DNA from: S015-6 sp964384945
GTDB lineage: Bacteria; Desulfobacterota; DSWW01
Direction: 5' to 3'
Length of the DNA: 64,000 nucleotides
Assembly (NCBI GenBank): GCA_964384945.1
Contig: CAYLMK010000008.1
Span: 124,001-188,000 of the forward strand
Part shown: positions 48,737 through 59,400 of the stretch, in pieces
How the letters are laid out: each line of letters opens with the position of its first letter
Position numbering within the stretch: the stretch's first letter is position 1
The notes under the pieces: generated by a model
Databases searched by the model: none
Seen by the model: only the letters and a program-made list of their open reading frames with translations
What the model was told of the DNA's origin: nothing
Program-made: the position numbers and the translations under genes

Positions 48737-50449
48737 ATGAAACGAAGCCGATGCAAGCCCAAAACCCTTTTCTTTCCTGACGATCGAGAGGCCCGCAAAG
48801 TGTCTGGAAAGTGCTCCAAGCGCCGCCTGAACCTCTGCCTCGCCCTCTGTCTCTGCCTCTTGCCCGTGGCCTCGACCGGCAACGCCCAGGAGTCGGATCC
48901 GGACGAAGACATACTCTTCGAGATTACCGGGTTCAAGGTGGAGGGCAACACGATCCTACCGGAGGAGAAGATCCGGGAGGCGCTCTCGTCCTTCACGGGG
49001 CCGGAAAAGGGTTCGGCGGACGTGGAGGCGGCTCGGGACGCGCTGGAAAAGACCTATCATGAAAGCGGATACATATCGGTCCTGGTCAACATCCCGCCGC
49101 AGCGGGTCGAGGACGGCACGGTCCGTCTCGATGTGATCGAGGGCAGGATCGGCACGGTCCGCGTGACCGGGAACCGCTATTTCACCATGGAGAAGATACG
49201 GCGGGACCTGCCCGGGCTCGCCGCGGGCGAAATCCTCTATCTGCCCAGGGTCCAGCAGGAACTCACCGTGCTCAACCGGAACCAGGACCTGAAGGTCGCG
49301 CCGGTCCTCATGCCGGGAAGGGAGCCGGGCACGGTCGATGTCGAGTTAAAGGTCAAGGACAGGCTGCCGCTTCACGGCAGCGTGGAGCTGAACAACCGCG
49401 CGATCCACGACACCACCGAACTTCGGCTCAACGCGATGATCCGTTACGACAACCTCTGGCAGAGGGAGCATTCGATCTCGTTCCAGTACCAGACCTCCCC
49501 GCAGGACACCGGGGAGGTGCAGCTTTTCGCCGGCTCCTACGTACTGCCGAATCCGTGGAAGCGGACCCACGCCCTGGTTGTCTACGGACTTGTCTCGGAC
49601 AGCGACACGGCCTTCGGGTCCGGCTTCGAGGTGATCGGAAAGGGGATGCTTGTCGGGGCGCGTTACCTGGTTCCCCTGCCGGCCCTCGACGTGGGGGACT
49701 TTCTCGAGGGCTGGCCGGTCCGGTTCGGCCTCTACACCCACAACGCCTCCCTCGGGTTCGACTACAAGGATTTCGACGAGAGCGTTGGGTTCGATACGGC
49801 GACCGGGGAAGAGACCCAGACGCCCATCAGCTATCTCCCCTTCGCGTTCGCCTACAACGCCGCCCTGGCCGATCCCTGGGGAACCACGAGGTTCCAGACC
49901 TCCCTGAACATGGCCTTCCGGCACATCGTGACGGACCAGTCGGAGTTCGAGGAGAAGCGGTTCGAGGCCTTGGGCAACTATGTTTACGGCGTGGCCGGGG
50001 CGGACCGCCTGCAGAGGCTGCCTTATGGGATGAGCCTCTTCCTGAAGCTCGACGGCCAGGTCGCCAGCGAGCCGCTGGTCTCCAACGAGCAGTTCATCGC
50101 AGGGGGCATGGAGAGCGTGCGCGGGTACCTCGAAAGCGAGGCCACGGGCGACGACGCCCTCCACGGCATTGTCGAGCTTCACGGCCCGGACCTGGCCGGC
50201 CTCGTCTCCCTTGGGATCCGCGCGGGCGTGGATCCTTTCGCCTTCTATGACCGTGCCGCTCTTTGGGTCAAGGATCCCCTGCCGGGTGAGTGCGGTTCCT
50301 CCAAGCTGGAGGGTGCAGGCGTGGGCGTTCGGGGGTGGATCACCGACTATCTGGAATATGAACTGGACTGGGCCGTGGCCCTCTCCCGTACGGACCAGAC
50401 CGAGGAAGGCACAAACCGGGTCCATTTCCGGGTCAAGGCTCAGTTCTGA
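48737..50449 (+). CDS. TpsB (ShlB/FhaC-family) outer-membrane transporter
   Basis: 570-residue two-partner-secretion transporter. After a signal region (LCLALCLCLLPVASTGNA) come two POTRA domains (FEITGFKVEGNTILPEEKIREAL and IEGRIGTVRVTGNRYF, residues ~55-210) and an ~16-strand ShlB barrel from ~215 on, with the conserved barrel-lumen-type segment near VRGYLESEATGDDAL and a terminal strand ending in VHFRVKAQF. It exports the adjacent TpsA through the outer membrane. The start at 48737 has only a weak site; GTG 48800 is an alternative. Twenty nt separate it from TpsA. Confidence 0.92.
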   Translation: MKRSRCKPKTLFFPDDREARKVSGKCSKRRLNLCLALCLCLLPVASTGNAQESDPDEDILFEITGFKVEGNTILPEEKIREALSSFTGPEKGSADVEAARDALEKTYHESGYISVLVNIPPQRVEDGTVRLDVIEGRIGTVRVTGNRYFTMEKIRRDLPGLAAGEILYLPRVQQELTVLNRNQDLKVAPVLMPGREPGTVDVELKVKDRLPLHGSVELNNRAIHDTTELRLNAMIRYDNLWQREHSISFQYQTSPQDTGEVQLFAGSYVLPNPWKRTHALVVYGLVSDSDTAFGSGFEVIGKGMLVGARYLVPLPALDVGDFLEGWPVRFGLYTHNASLGFDYKDFDESVGFDTATGEETQTPISYLPFAFAYNAALADPWGTTRFQTSLNMAFRHIVTDQSEFEEKRFEALGNYVYGVAGADRLQRLPYGMSLFLKLDGQVASEPLVSNEQFIAGGMESVRGYLESEATGDDALHGIVELHGPDLAGLVSLGIRAGVDPFAFYDRAALWVKDPLPGECGSSKLEGAGVGVRGWITDYLEYELDWAVALSRTDQTEEGTNRVHFRVKAQF

Positions 50450-50469
50450 TTGGAAGGACGGACAAGAGA

Positions 50470-53400
50470 ATGCATCGATGGAATGACGGAAACCGGCCCT
50501 GGCGTCCCCGGATCGCCTGCCTCCTTTGCTTCCTCATCGCCACGGCCCAGCCGGCCGGGTACGCACTTGGCGACGGACCCAGCATCCCGGGGTTCCACGG
50601 TGCGGTTCCCAAAACGACGGCGGTGCCGTCCTCGCACTCCCTGCCCGCGGTCCGGAACGTGGTTCAGGGGGTCTCCGCGATCGAGCAGCCGGCCGAGAAC
50701 CGGCTCATCGTCCGCCAGGATCAGAAGCGGGCGATCGTCGAGTGGGATTCCTTCGACATCGGGGAGCAGGCCTGGACGCACTTCGACCAGAAGGGAAATG
50801 CCGACTGGGCCGCGCTGAATCGCATCTATGACCGGAACCCGAGCCGGATCTACGGAAGGCTCACCTCGGACGGCAGGGTCTTCCTGATCAACCAGAACGG
50901 CATCCTTTTCGGTCCGGGATCGAGGGTGGACGTGGGTTCTCTCACCGCCTCTGCGCTCAATCTGCGAGACCAGGACTTCCAGGACAACCTCAACCGGTTT
51001 CGGGCGGAGAACTACACCGACCCGGACAGCCCGGCCAATCTGGAGGCCTCGGTTGTGAACGCGGGGGCCATCACCACGGGGACGGGCGGCTCGGTCTTTC
51101 TCATCGCTCCCTCCGTGGCAAACGAGGGCTCGATCGACTCTCCCACAGGGCAGATCGGGCTCGCTGCGGGCGAGGAGGTGACCATCGTTCCGACCCCGGA
51201 TGCCCAGAAGCGCCTGGCGCGCATCGTAGACGTGCGGACGGGCGGGGCCCCCGGCGAGGCGGTGAACGGGCCGGCCGGGCAGCTCGCCGCGGACAGCGGG
51301 CTGGTGGGCATGTACGGCAAGGTCGTCAACCAGCAGGGCCTGGTCCGTTCCGTGCGGACGCTGCAGAGGGGCGGGAACATCGAACTGTGCGCCGCCGAAA
51401 AGGTGGTGACCGGCAAGGACAGCCGGACCCTTTCCCCGGTTTCGGACTCCGAGGAGGCGATCGTCGGGGCGACCTTTCAGCCGAGCCGCGTGAGCCTCTG
51501 GGGTCTCTCCCTCGACAGCAGCGACCCCACGGTTCCGCGGGCGCCCGCCAAGACGATCGAGCACTGCGGAACGATCGAGGCGCCCTCCGGCGTCGTCACG
51601 CTCAAGGCCGAGGACAGGGTGTACCTCGAGAACGGAAGCCGGATCGATGTCGGCGGGCTCTGGGTCGACCGGCCCGCCGAGAAGAACCTGGTCAAGACCC
51701 AGCTCAACAGCGTCGAGCTCGCCGACGACTTCGGCCAGAAGGAAGGGGTGCTCCGGGGCGGCACGATCTCGTTCAACGCTCGCGAAGGCTCCGCCATCGG
51801 CCACGTGGAGGGGGCGCTCGCCACCGAGGCGAAGACGGCCCGGGAGATGAGCACCCAGGGCGGCACGATCGAGATCTCCTCCACCGCCTTCGGCTCGGGC
51901 GAGCTCATCGTCAAGGAAGGGGCGGAACTGGATTTCTCCGGCGGGGGCTTTTCGTACGGAAAGGGCCACGCGGACACCACCATGCTCCGGTCCGGCCTGC
52001 AGGTCTACGACGTGAGCGAGGCACCCCAGTGGGTCCGCTACGATGCGATCCTGGGCCTTCACGAAAAGAGGCACGAGCGATACGGGGTGCTCGAGTCCTT
52101 CGAGGGGGTCTACTACGGCGGCGCGGCACCCTTGAGGCAGTACTGGGCGGCCCACATCGAGGGAGAAGACGCGGGAACGCTCAAGCTGGACGCGAGGACC
52201 CTCGTTCTGGACGGCCGGATGGACGGCTCGGTCGGCAGGGGGATCTTCCAGACCGAGGAGGGGGACCCGGAGGACGAATACGGCTTCCGGACGGCCCGGG
52301 GGCTCAGGGAGCCTCGAGGAGGCAAGCTTCAGATCGGGTCCAGCTCGGGCAGCAGCATCGACGAGATCGACTTCATGGTGGGAGAGATCGTGGTCAAGCG
52401 GGACGTGGCGCCCCTGCCCCGGAGCTTCGAGGCCGACGACGCGGTCCCGGACCGGTTCCCGGGCGACGAGAACCTGGCGGCCACGCAGTTCCCCGGCTGC
52501 GACGGCGCCCACGAGCCCGTGCCCGTCAAGACAAGCTACCTTTCCGCGGAAAAGCTGAGCAGCTCGGGCTTGAGCGAGGTGAGCCTTGCGACCAACACGC
52601 GGATCAAGATCGATCCCGATGCGTCCATCTCCCTGCCTGCCGGCGGGACCTTCGCGGCGACGGCGAACAGCATCGTTCACGAGGGGGAGCTGAGCGTTCC
52701 GGCCGGGATCGTCTCTTTCACGGTTAAAGACAACTTCACGACCTTCGAAACCATTCTCCTGGGCGCGAATGAGGGGGAGGCGAACCCTCATTACGTCCCC
52801 TACGAGCACAAGGGACGGATCCTGTTCGCGGACGGAAGCCGGCTGACCGCGGCCGGCGAGCGGATCGACAACGCCTTCGCGGGTGTCGGGACGGTGGATG
52901 AACTCCGGGCGGGCCGGGTGGACGGCGGTCTCGTCCGGGTCGGCGATGAGACCGGGTTCGGCGAGGGGATCGTCATCCGTTCCGGCGCCATGCTCGACGT
53001 GAGCGGCGGTTTCGAGATCGCCCCCGAGGGAACGGTGTCGGGCGGAGACGCAGGCCGCCTGGAACTGCAGGCCTTGAGGATCCGCGCGGACGGGGATCTC
53101 CGGGGGCACGCCCTGGCGGGAAGCGAGGGCGGGAGCCTCGTCCTGCACGCAGGCGAGATCACCGTGGCGCCGGCCGGCGGAACGGTAGACCGGCAGGCCC
53201 CCGAGCATCTCATCGTCACCGACGATCTGCTCGATAAGACCGGCTTCTCCCATGTCACGCTCAGGGCCCAGGAGGGCGTCACGGTTGCGCAAGACGCGGT
53301 CTTTTCGCCTTCTCGGGCGAGGCTTGCGGATCCCCTGTCCGGGAACGCGGTCCCTGCAGGCAGCCTGGGCGAAAACGTCTATGCCCTGTCCGGGGAGGCC

Positions 53401-56400
53401 GTCTTCCCGGAGGGCGAATGGGTCGAGCTGCCGCCGGAGTTTGCCGGGGACTCCTCGTTGACCTTGCAGGCCGGCAGACTGGTCGAACGGGGCATCTTCA
53501 AGCCCGAGCCGAACCTCGAGGCCGAGGCGGTCGTCGAGGCGGGCGCTCGTCTGGAGGTGTGGCCGGAAGGCGAAATCGGTGTGGAAGGCCCCCTCGTCCG
53601 GATCGCCGGCGTCCTGGAGGCCCGGTCCGGAAGCGTGAGCGCCGTTGCCGGCGAGGGCGACCTGACCGTGATGCAGGGAGGCGGCATCCTGGCGGCGGGT
53701 TACAACATGCCGCAGACAAACGCACTCGCCCGGGGACTGCGCGTCAATTATACGCCCGTGGCGGCCGGAAGCATCGCGCTCGAGGCGGAAAAGGGAAATG
53801 TGGTTCTCGAGCCCGGCTCGCTCGTTGATGTCTCCGGCTCGGAGCCGGTCCGAGTTCTTCTGCAGCAGCCGGACGGCAGCCTCGCCGTCGCGTACGTGGC
53901 GGGCGATCCGGGCACGATCGATCTTGCGTCTTTCGGCGACACCGCCCTGAACGGCACCTTGCGGGGGTTCGGAAGCCTGGAGGGCGTGCGCGGGGGCACC
54001 CTTGTTCTGCGGAAAACCGACACCCATGCCGGGATGACGCTCGAGGAACGGGATCTCGAGCGGTACCTCTCGAGCGGCTTCGATTCCCTCGCGTTCGAGA
54101 GCTGGTCGTCCCTGGGCTTCGCGGGCTCGATGAACCTGGAGGTCGGAAGGAGCCTCACCCTGGACGCTCCCCGGATCCTCGGCACGAACGACCGGACCGT
54201 GGCGCTGCGTGCGCCCTGGGTTCGACTGGCGAACAGCTACGCGCCGAGCAAGGCGCAGGGGGTCGGCGGAGAGGCGGTCCTCTCGCTCTCCGCGGGGCGC
54301 CTCGACGTCGAGGGGGACGTCCTGATGTCCGGGTTCCGGGAGGTCCGTCTGGAGGCGCTCGAAGACATACGGCTCTCGGAGAAGAAGACCACGGGCGGCG
54401 GGTTGACGGTGTGGTCGGGGCGGCTGGCCACCTCCGGGGACCTGACCCTGGAGGCGGCGAGGGTTTACCCCACGACGCTCGCCGATTTCAGCCTGCAGGC
54501 CAGGGGCACCGCGGACGGGGAGGGGGTGCGACGGGGGGGAACGCTGACGATCCTGCCCTCGGGGCAGTCCGACCCCGGGCCGATCTATTCGGCCGGGGGG
54601 ACCCTGGTGCTGGAAGCGGACGTCATCGACCACCGGGGCGTACTGGCTGCGCCCATGGGCGAGGTCATCCTCTGTCGCGCCGTGCAGAAGGGAATCGACG
54701 CCGAGGGGAGCGAGGTCGCTGCCTACCTTCCCGCGGAGCGGGTGCTGCTGGCAGAGGGAAGCGCGATCAGGACCGCGGGCGATCTGCCGGTGAATTACGG
54801 CACGCTCGTGGAGTACGGAACCTTCTGGAACGTCCTGAACAAGCAGACCCAGCAGGTCGACATACCGGTCCAGGCCGCGCCGGCGAGGTCGGTCTCGATC
54901 CACGGAGACCATGTCGCCATCGAGGACGGCTCGAGCGTGGATGTCTCCGGAGGCGGGTCCGTGTTCGCCTACGGCTTCCAGCCCGGCGACATCCAGGGAA
55001 CCGCGGATCCCCTGAAGCGCTCCGGGCAATATGTCATCCTGCCGGACAACTCCGTCGTGCTGCCGGGCGAGGCCGTGTACCTGACCGGCTCGACAGGGGT
55101 CCCGGAAGGCACCTACTCGCTTCTGCCCGAGGAATTTGCGTTCCTGCCCGGCGCCCTGATCCTGCGGGATCTGGGCGCGGCCACGGCCAAGGACGCAAAC
55201 GTGCGTTCGGAGGAGGGCTATGAGGTGGTTGCCGGGTACAGGACGGTCTCCGGCACCTCCGTCCGGTCGCCGGAGATGAGGAGCTACACGGTTCGAGCCG
55301 CCGCGGACGTGCTCCGGGAGGGGCATTTCGACGTGAGGGAGTTCGCCGCGGCAGCGGGCGGGGACGTGACGATCAACGGCGCCACCACCGTGCTGAACGG
55401 CAGGGTCGTCGGGCGGCCCACGCCCGGCGGCGAGGGAGGGCGGCTCGCTCTCGGCGGCGTGGGGGTGGTCTACGGGCCCGTCCGGCCCGAAGACCTGACC
55501 GGGAAGCTCTACATCGATTCCCGCTCTTTCCGTGCGGAAGGCTTCGAGGACGTCCAGCTCGGAATCCAGGAAAGCACCGACTGGGTGACCCTGCAGGGCG
55601 GAGGCATTCTGCAGGCCAACAACGTCACCCTCTCGGCCAGGGAGGCCATCACCCTGGAGAGCGAATCGCAGATCCACGCGCAGGAGGCGGCCCGCCTCGA
55701 AACGAAGGACGGAAGGATCACGATCGGGCAAGAGGCCCTGGTTCATGCCGGCGACGAGGTCGGACTGGATGCGTCGGAGATCGACCTTCAGGGAGACATC
55801 CGGGTGGACCGAAGCTCGCTTCGGGTCTCCGGAAGCAAGATCTACGTCGCCACGGGCAAGGCGCCGGACGACGCGTACGGGGACGGCCTCTATCTGGACG
55901 AGAGGATCTGGGGCCGGTTCTCCGACATCGCTCACGTCACGCTCGCGAGCCGGAGCGATCTCCTGTTCCTCGACGGCCTGGAGATGAAGGTCGAAGAGGA
56001 ACTGAACATCGACGCCGCGCGGATTGCGGGGATGGGGCTCGAGGCGGGCGAGACCGTCGCCCTGGAGAGCCCGAACCTGCGTTTGCTGAACTCGGGGGGA
56101 AGCCCGGCGGGGGCGGATCTCTCCGGGTCGGGGCTTCTTGCCCTGCGGGCGGACGCCGTCTCCGTCGGGCACGGCGAGATCCTCGTGGACGGCTTCTCGG
56201 GCCTGTCGATCCGGAGCGAGGGGGACCTCGTGTTCCAGGGCGATGGGTCCCTGCATACCGCCGGAAACCTTCGGATCGATGCGGCCCGGGTGACCGTCTC
56301 TCCGTATCAGGATGCCTCGACATCCTACGAGAATGCGGACTTCCTGGTGAGCGCAGGCAACGGGTCGATCACGATCGCCGGGAGCGGCGGAACACCCGGC

Positions 56401-59400
56401 TCGCGGCTCGCCCCGGGCGGCCACTTGGAGATGCGGGCCCGAAGCATCGAGCACGCGGGCCGGATCGAGGCCGCGTCCGGCGGGGTGAGCCTCATTGCGG
56501 AGGGAACCGGGCCGGGCGAAGGCATTTTCCTGAGGGGCGGATCCGAGATCCTGGTTCGCGGCAGCGAGGATGCCCCGGGGGGCCGCGTGGGTCTGCGTGC
56601 GGACGCAGGGCCGGTGGTGATCGAGGAGGCCGCCGAGATCGACGTATCCGCCGGAGAGCAGGGCGACGCGGGTCTCGTTGACGTGAGGTCGGCCGAGGGA
56701 CGGGTCGCCCTCGACGGAGAGATACGGGGCCGCGCAAACGGGGGTCAGGGAGGGTCCTTCTCGCTGGATTCGAAGCGGATCGAAAACTTCTCCGCGATCA
56801 ACGCCCTTCTCGGGCAGGGCGGGTTCACCGGCGAGGTGGGCCTGCGGGCCCGTGAAGGCGATGTCTCGATCGGCGCGCAGGATGCGGTCCGGGCGAGCGC
56901 CTTCGAACTTGTGGCCGACTCCGGTGCGATCGATGTGTACGGCAGGGTCGACTCGGGGGGAGCGGAAGGCGGCGGGAGCGTTTCCCTGGCTGCCGGCGGC
57001 GGCCTCCACCTTCATGCAGGCAGCGCGATCGACGCGCAAGGGTCGGGGGCCGGGACACAGGGCGGTATGGTTTGCCTGGGTTCCGCAAGCGGCATCCTGA
57101 ACCTTGCGGAGGGGTCGTCGATCGATGTGTCGGGCGGGCGGGGGGGAGAGGTCCGGCTTCGCGCCCTGCGCGAGGGGACCGGGGTGAAGATGGATCTCGA
57201 CGGGGCCGTGATCGGCGCCTCGCAGGTGGTGGCCGAGGCGGTGAAGGTCTACACGGACGATTCGATCGACGCTTCCGAGATCCTTCCGGCAACGGTATCG
57301 GCCGCTGGGGGTGTCTACTGGAGCGAAACCTCGGAGTATATGGATCACGCGGCGGCGATTGTCGAGGGCCTCGTCCGCGGGCCGGGCGAAGGAGCCGGGT
57401 TGAGCCTGGTCGGGTGCGACCCCGGGGCCTTCCACTTCGTGCCCGGCATCGAGGTCCGCAGCGAGGGGGATCTCGCGCTCGATGCCGCGTGGGATCTCGC
57501 GAGCGCAACCGGATCCGACGGAGGGCTCGACTGGCGGTTCGGGGAGGCGGGCGAGCCGGGCATCCTCACGCTACGGGCGGCGGGCGACCTGGCTTTGAAC
57601 GGGAATATTCTGGACCGTCCCACCCCGGAGATGGATCTGCCGGGAAGCGCCGGTCCGGACTCCTGGGGGCTCACCCTCGTGGCGGGCGCGGATCTCGAGA
57701 GCGCCGACCCGCTGGCCGTGCGTCCCGGAACCGGCGACCTGGTCGTGCCGGACGGCAGGGCGGTGTACACCGAAAGCGGGCCGGTACGGTTTGCGTCGGG
57801 GGGGCGGACCAGCATCGGGTCGGCCGGTTCGTATTCCATGTCCAAAGGCCTGGTCAAATACAATCTGGCCACCTATGACGGAAGGATCCAGGGCAGGGTG
57901 GGCGGCGACCTGGAGATCCGGGGAGGCGCGATCCAGTCCGCTGCCGGTGATATCTCGATCGAGGTCGGCAACGATCTCCTCCTCGGGACGAGCAAGCTGG
58001 GCTCGATCCGGACCCTGGGTGAGAGGCCGTCCGACAACCTGTGGAACGAGCCCCCTCGGTACTGGGAGTACTCGGGCGGCGGGGACATTTCGCTGCGGGT
58101 GGAGGGGTCGGTCAACGGCCTGATCGACCGGAGCGCCTGGGATCGCGTCTACACGCAGCCTGTCACGGCCTGGGCGGCCAACTACGAGGACTTCACAGGG
58201 AACGCCACCCGGGGCCTCGCCACGATGGGGGGCGGGGACCTGAGCGTGGTGGCGGGCGGGGGTTTCTACTGCCAGGCCGCGACCTTCGGCAAGGGGGATC
58301 TGCGGGTTCTTTCCGGAGGCAACGTGAACGGCCGCTTCCTGGTCAGCGACGGCCGGGGCGACATCACGTCCATGGGCGATTTCGGTACGGGCATCGCGAA
58401 CACGCCGATCGAGGCCGGTGACGCCCGGATCCGGGTCACGGCCCAGGGGTCCCTTCATCTGGGCACGGTCATCAACCCGACCCTGACGGCCGCCGGGCTC
58501 ACCGGGGAGGCCCAGTGGAACTGCTCGTACGGCGAAGCTTCGGGCATCGAGCTGGTCGCGCGCACCGGCGACGTGCTGCTCACCGGCGACAGCGCGTTCC
58601 TCGCGCTTCAGGCGAACCTCGAACTGGAGAGGCTCCTTCCGCCGAACGTGAGGATATCGGCCGGACGCGACGTCCTCCTGATGGATCAGTTCCTCGTCAT
58701 GCCGTCCCGGCAGGGGAATGCCGAAATAGAGGCGGGCCGCGACATTCGCGGGGTGGGCGAGGTGGAGGGACGGCGGTGGTCCGAGATTCATGTTTCGGAT
58801 GCGGAACCGTCCGAGGTCTTCGGGAATCACGACGGGGAGTTCTCGAACACGCGCAGCGCGATCCTCGGCAAGCTCAAGAGGGGCCATGCGAAGCCTGAGC
58901 CTGCATCCGGGGAGTCCCTGCCGTTCGAGATGCAAGCGGGCCGGGACATTCGAGACCTCTCGATCCTGCCGTCGAGGCGGGCGGACATCACGGCGGGCCG
59001 GGACATCCGGAACGTTTACTACAATGGCCAGAACCTCCGCCCCACGGACGAGACCAGAATGGAGGCAGGCCGGGACATCGCCTTTCTGCCCACTGCGTAT
59101 CACAACGACAAGAACATCTTTCTCGGCGTCGAGCACGGCGGGCCGGGGAGCCTGTTCGTCCAGGCGGGCAATTCCATCGAGCTGGGAAGCAGCCGGGGAA
59201 TCCAGTCCGTGGCGAACTTCTACAACCCGGTCCTGGCCAAGAAGGGAAGCGACCTGATCGTGGTCGCCGGCTATTCCGCGGAATTCGACAAGGGCAAGGT
59301 CGAGAGGTTCTTCGACGGCCTCCGTGAGGCCGGGGTCGAGTACAGCACGCTGCTGGCGCAGGGAGAAGTGGAGCGGGCGGAACAGAGGGTGGAGGAGGCC

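Noticed and set aside
50440..57435. A 2331-residue open frame on the minus strand opposite TpsA
   Set aside because: It is a GC-rich antisense shadow: the protein is low complexity (Arg, Gly, Pro, His rich), has no recognisable domain, and lies wholly opposite a clear TpsA frame.
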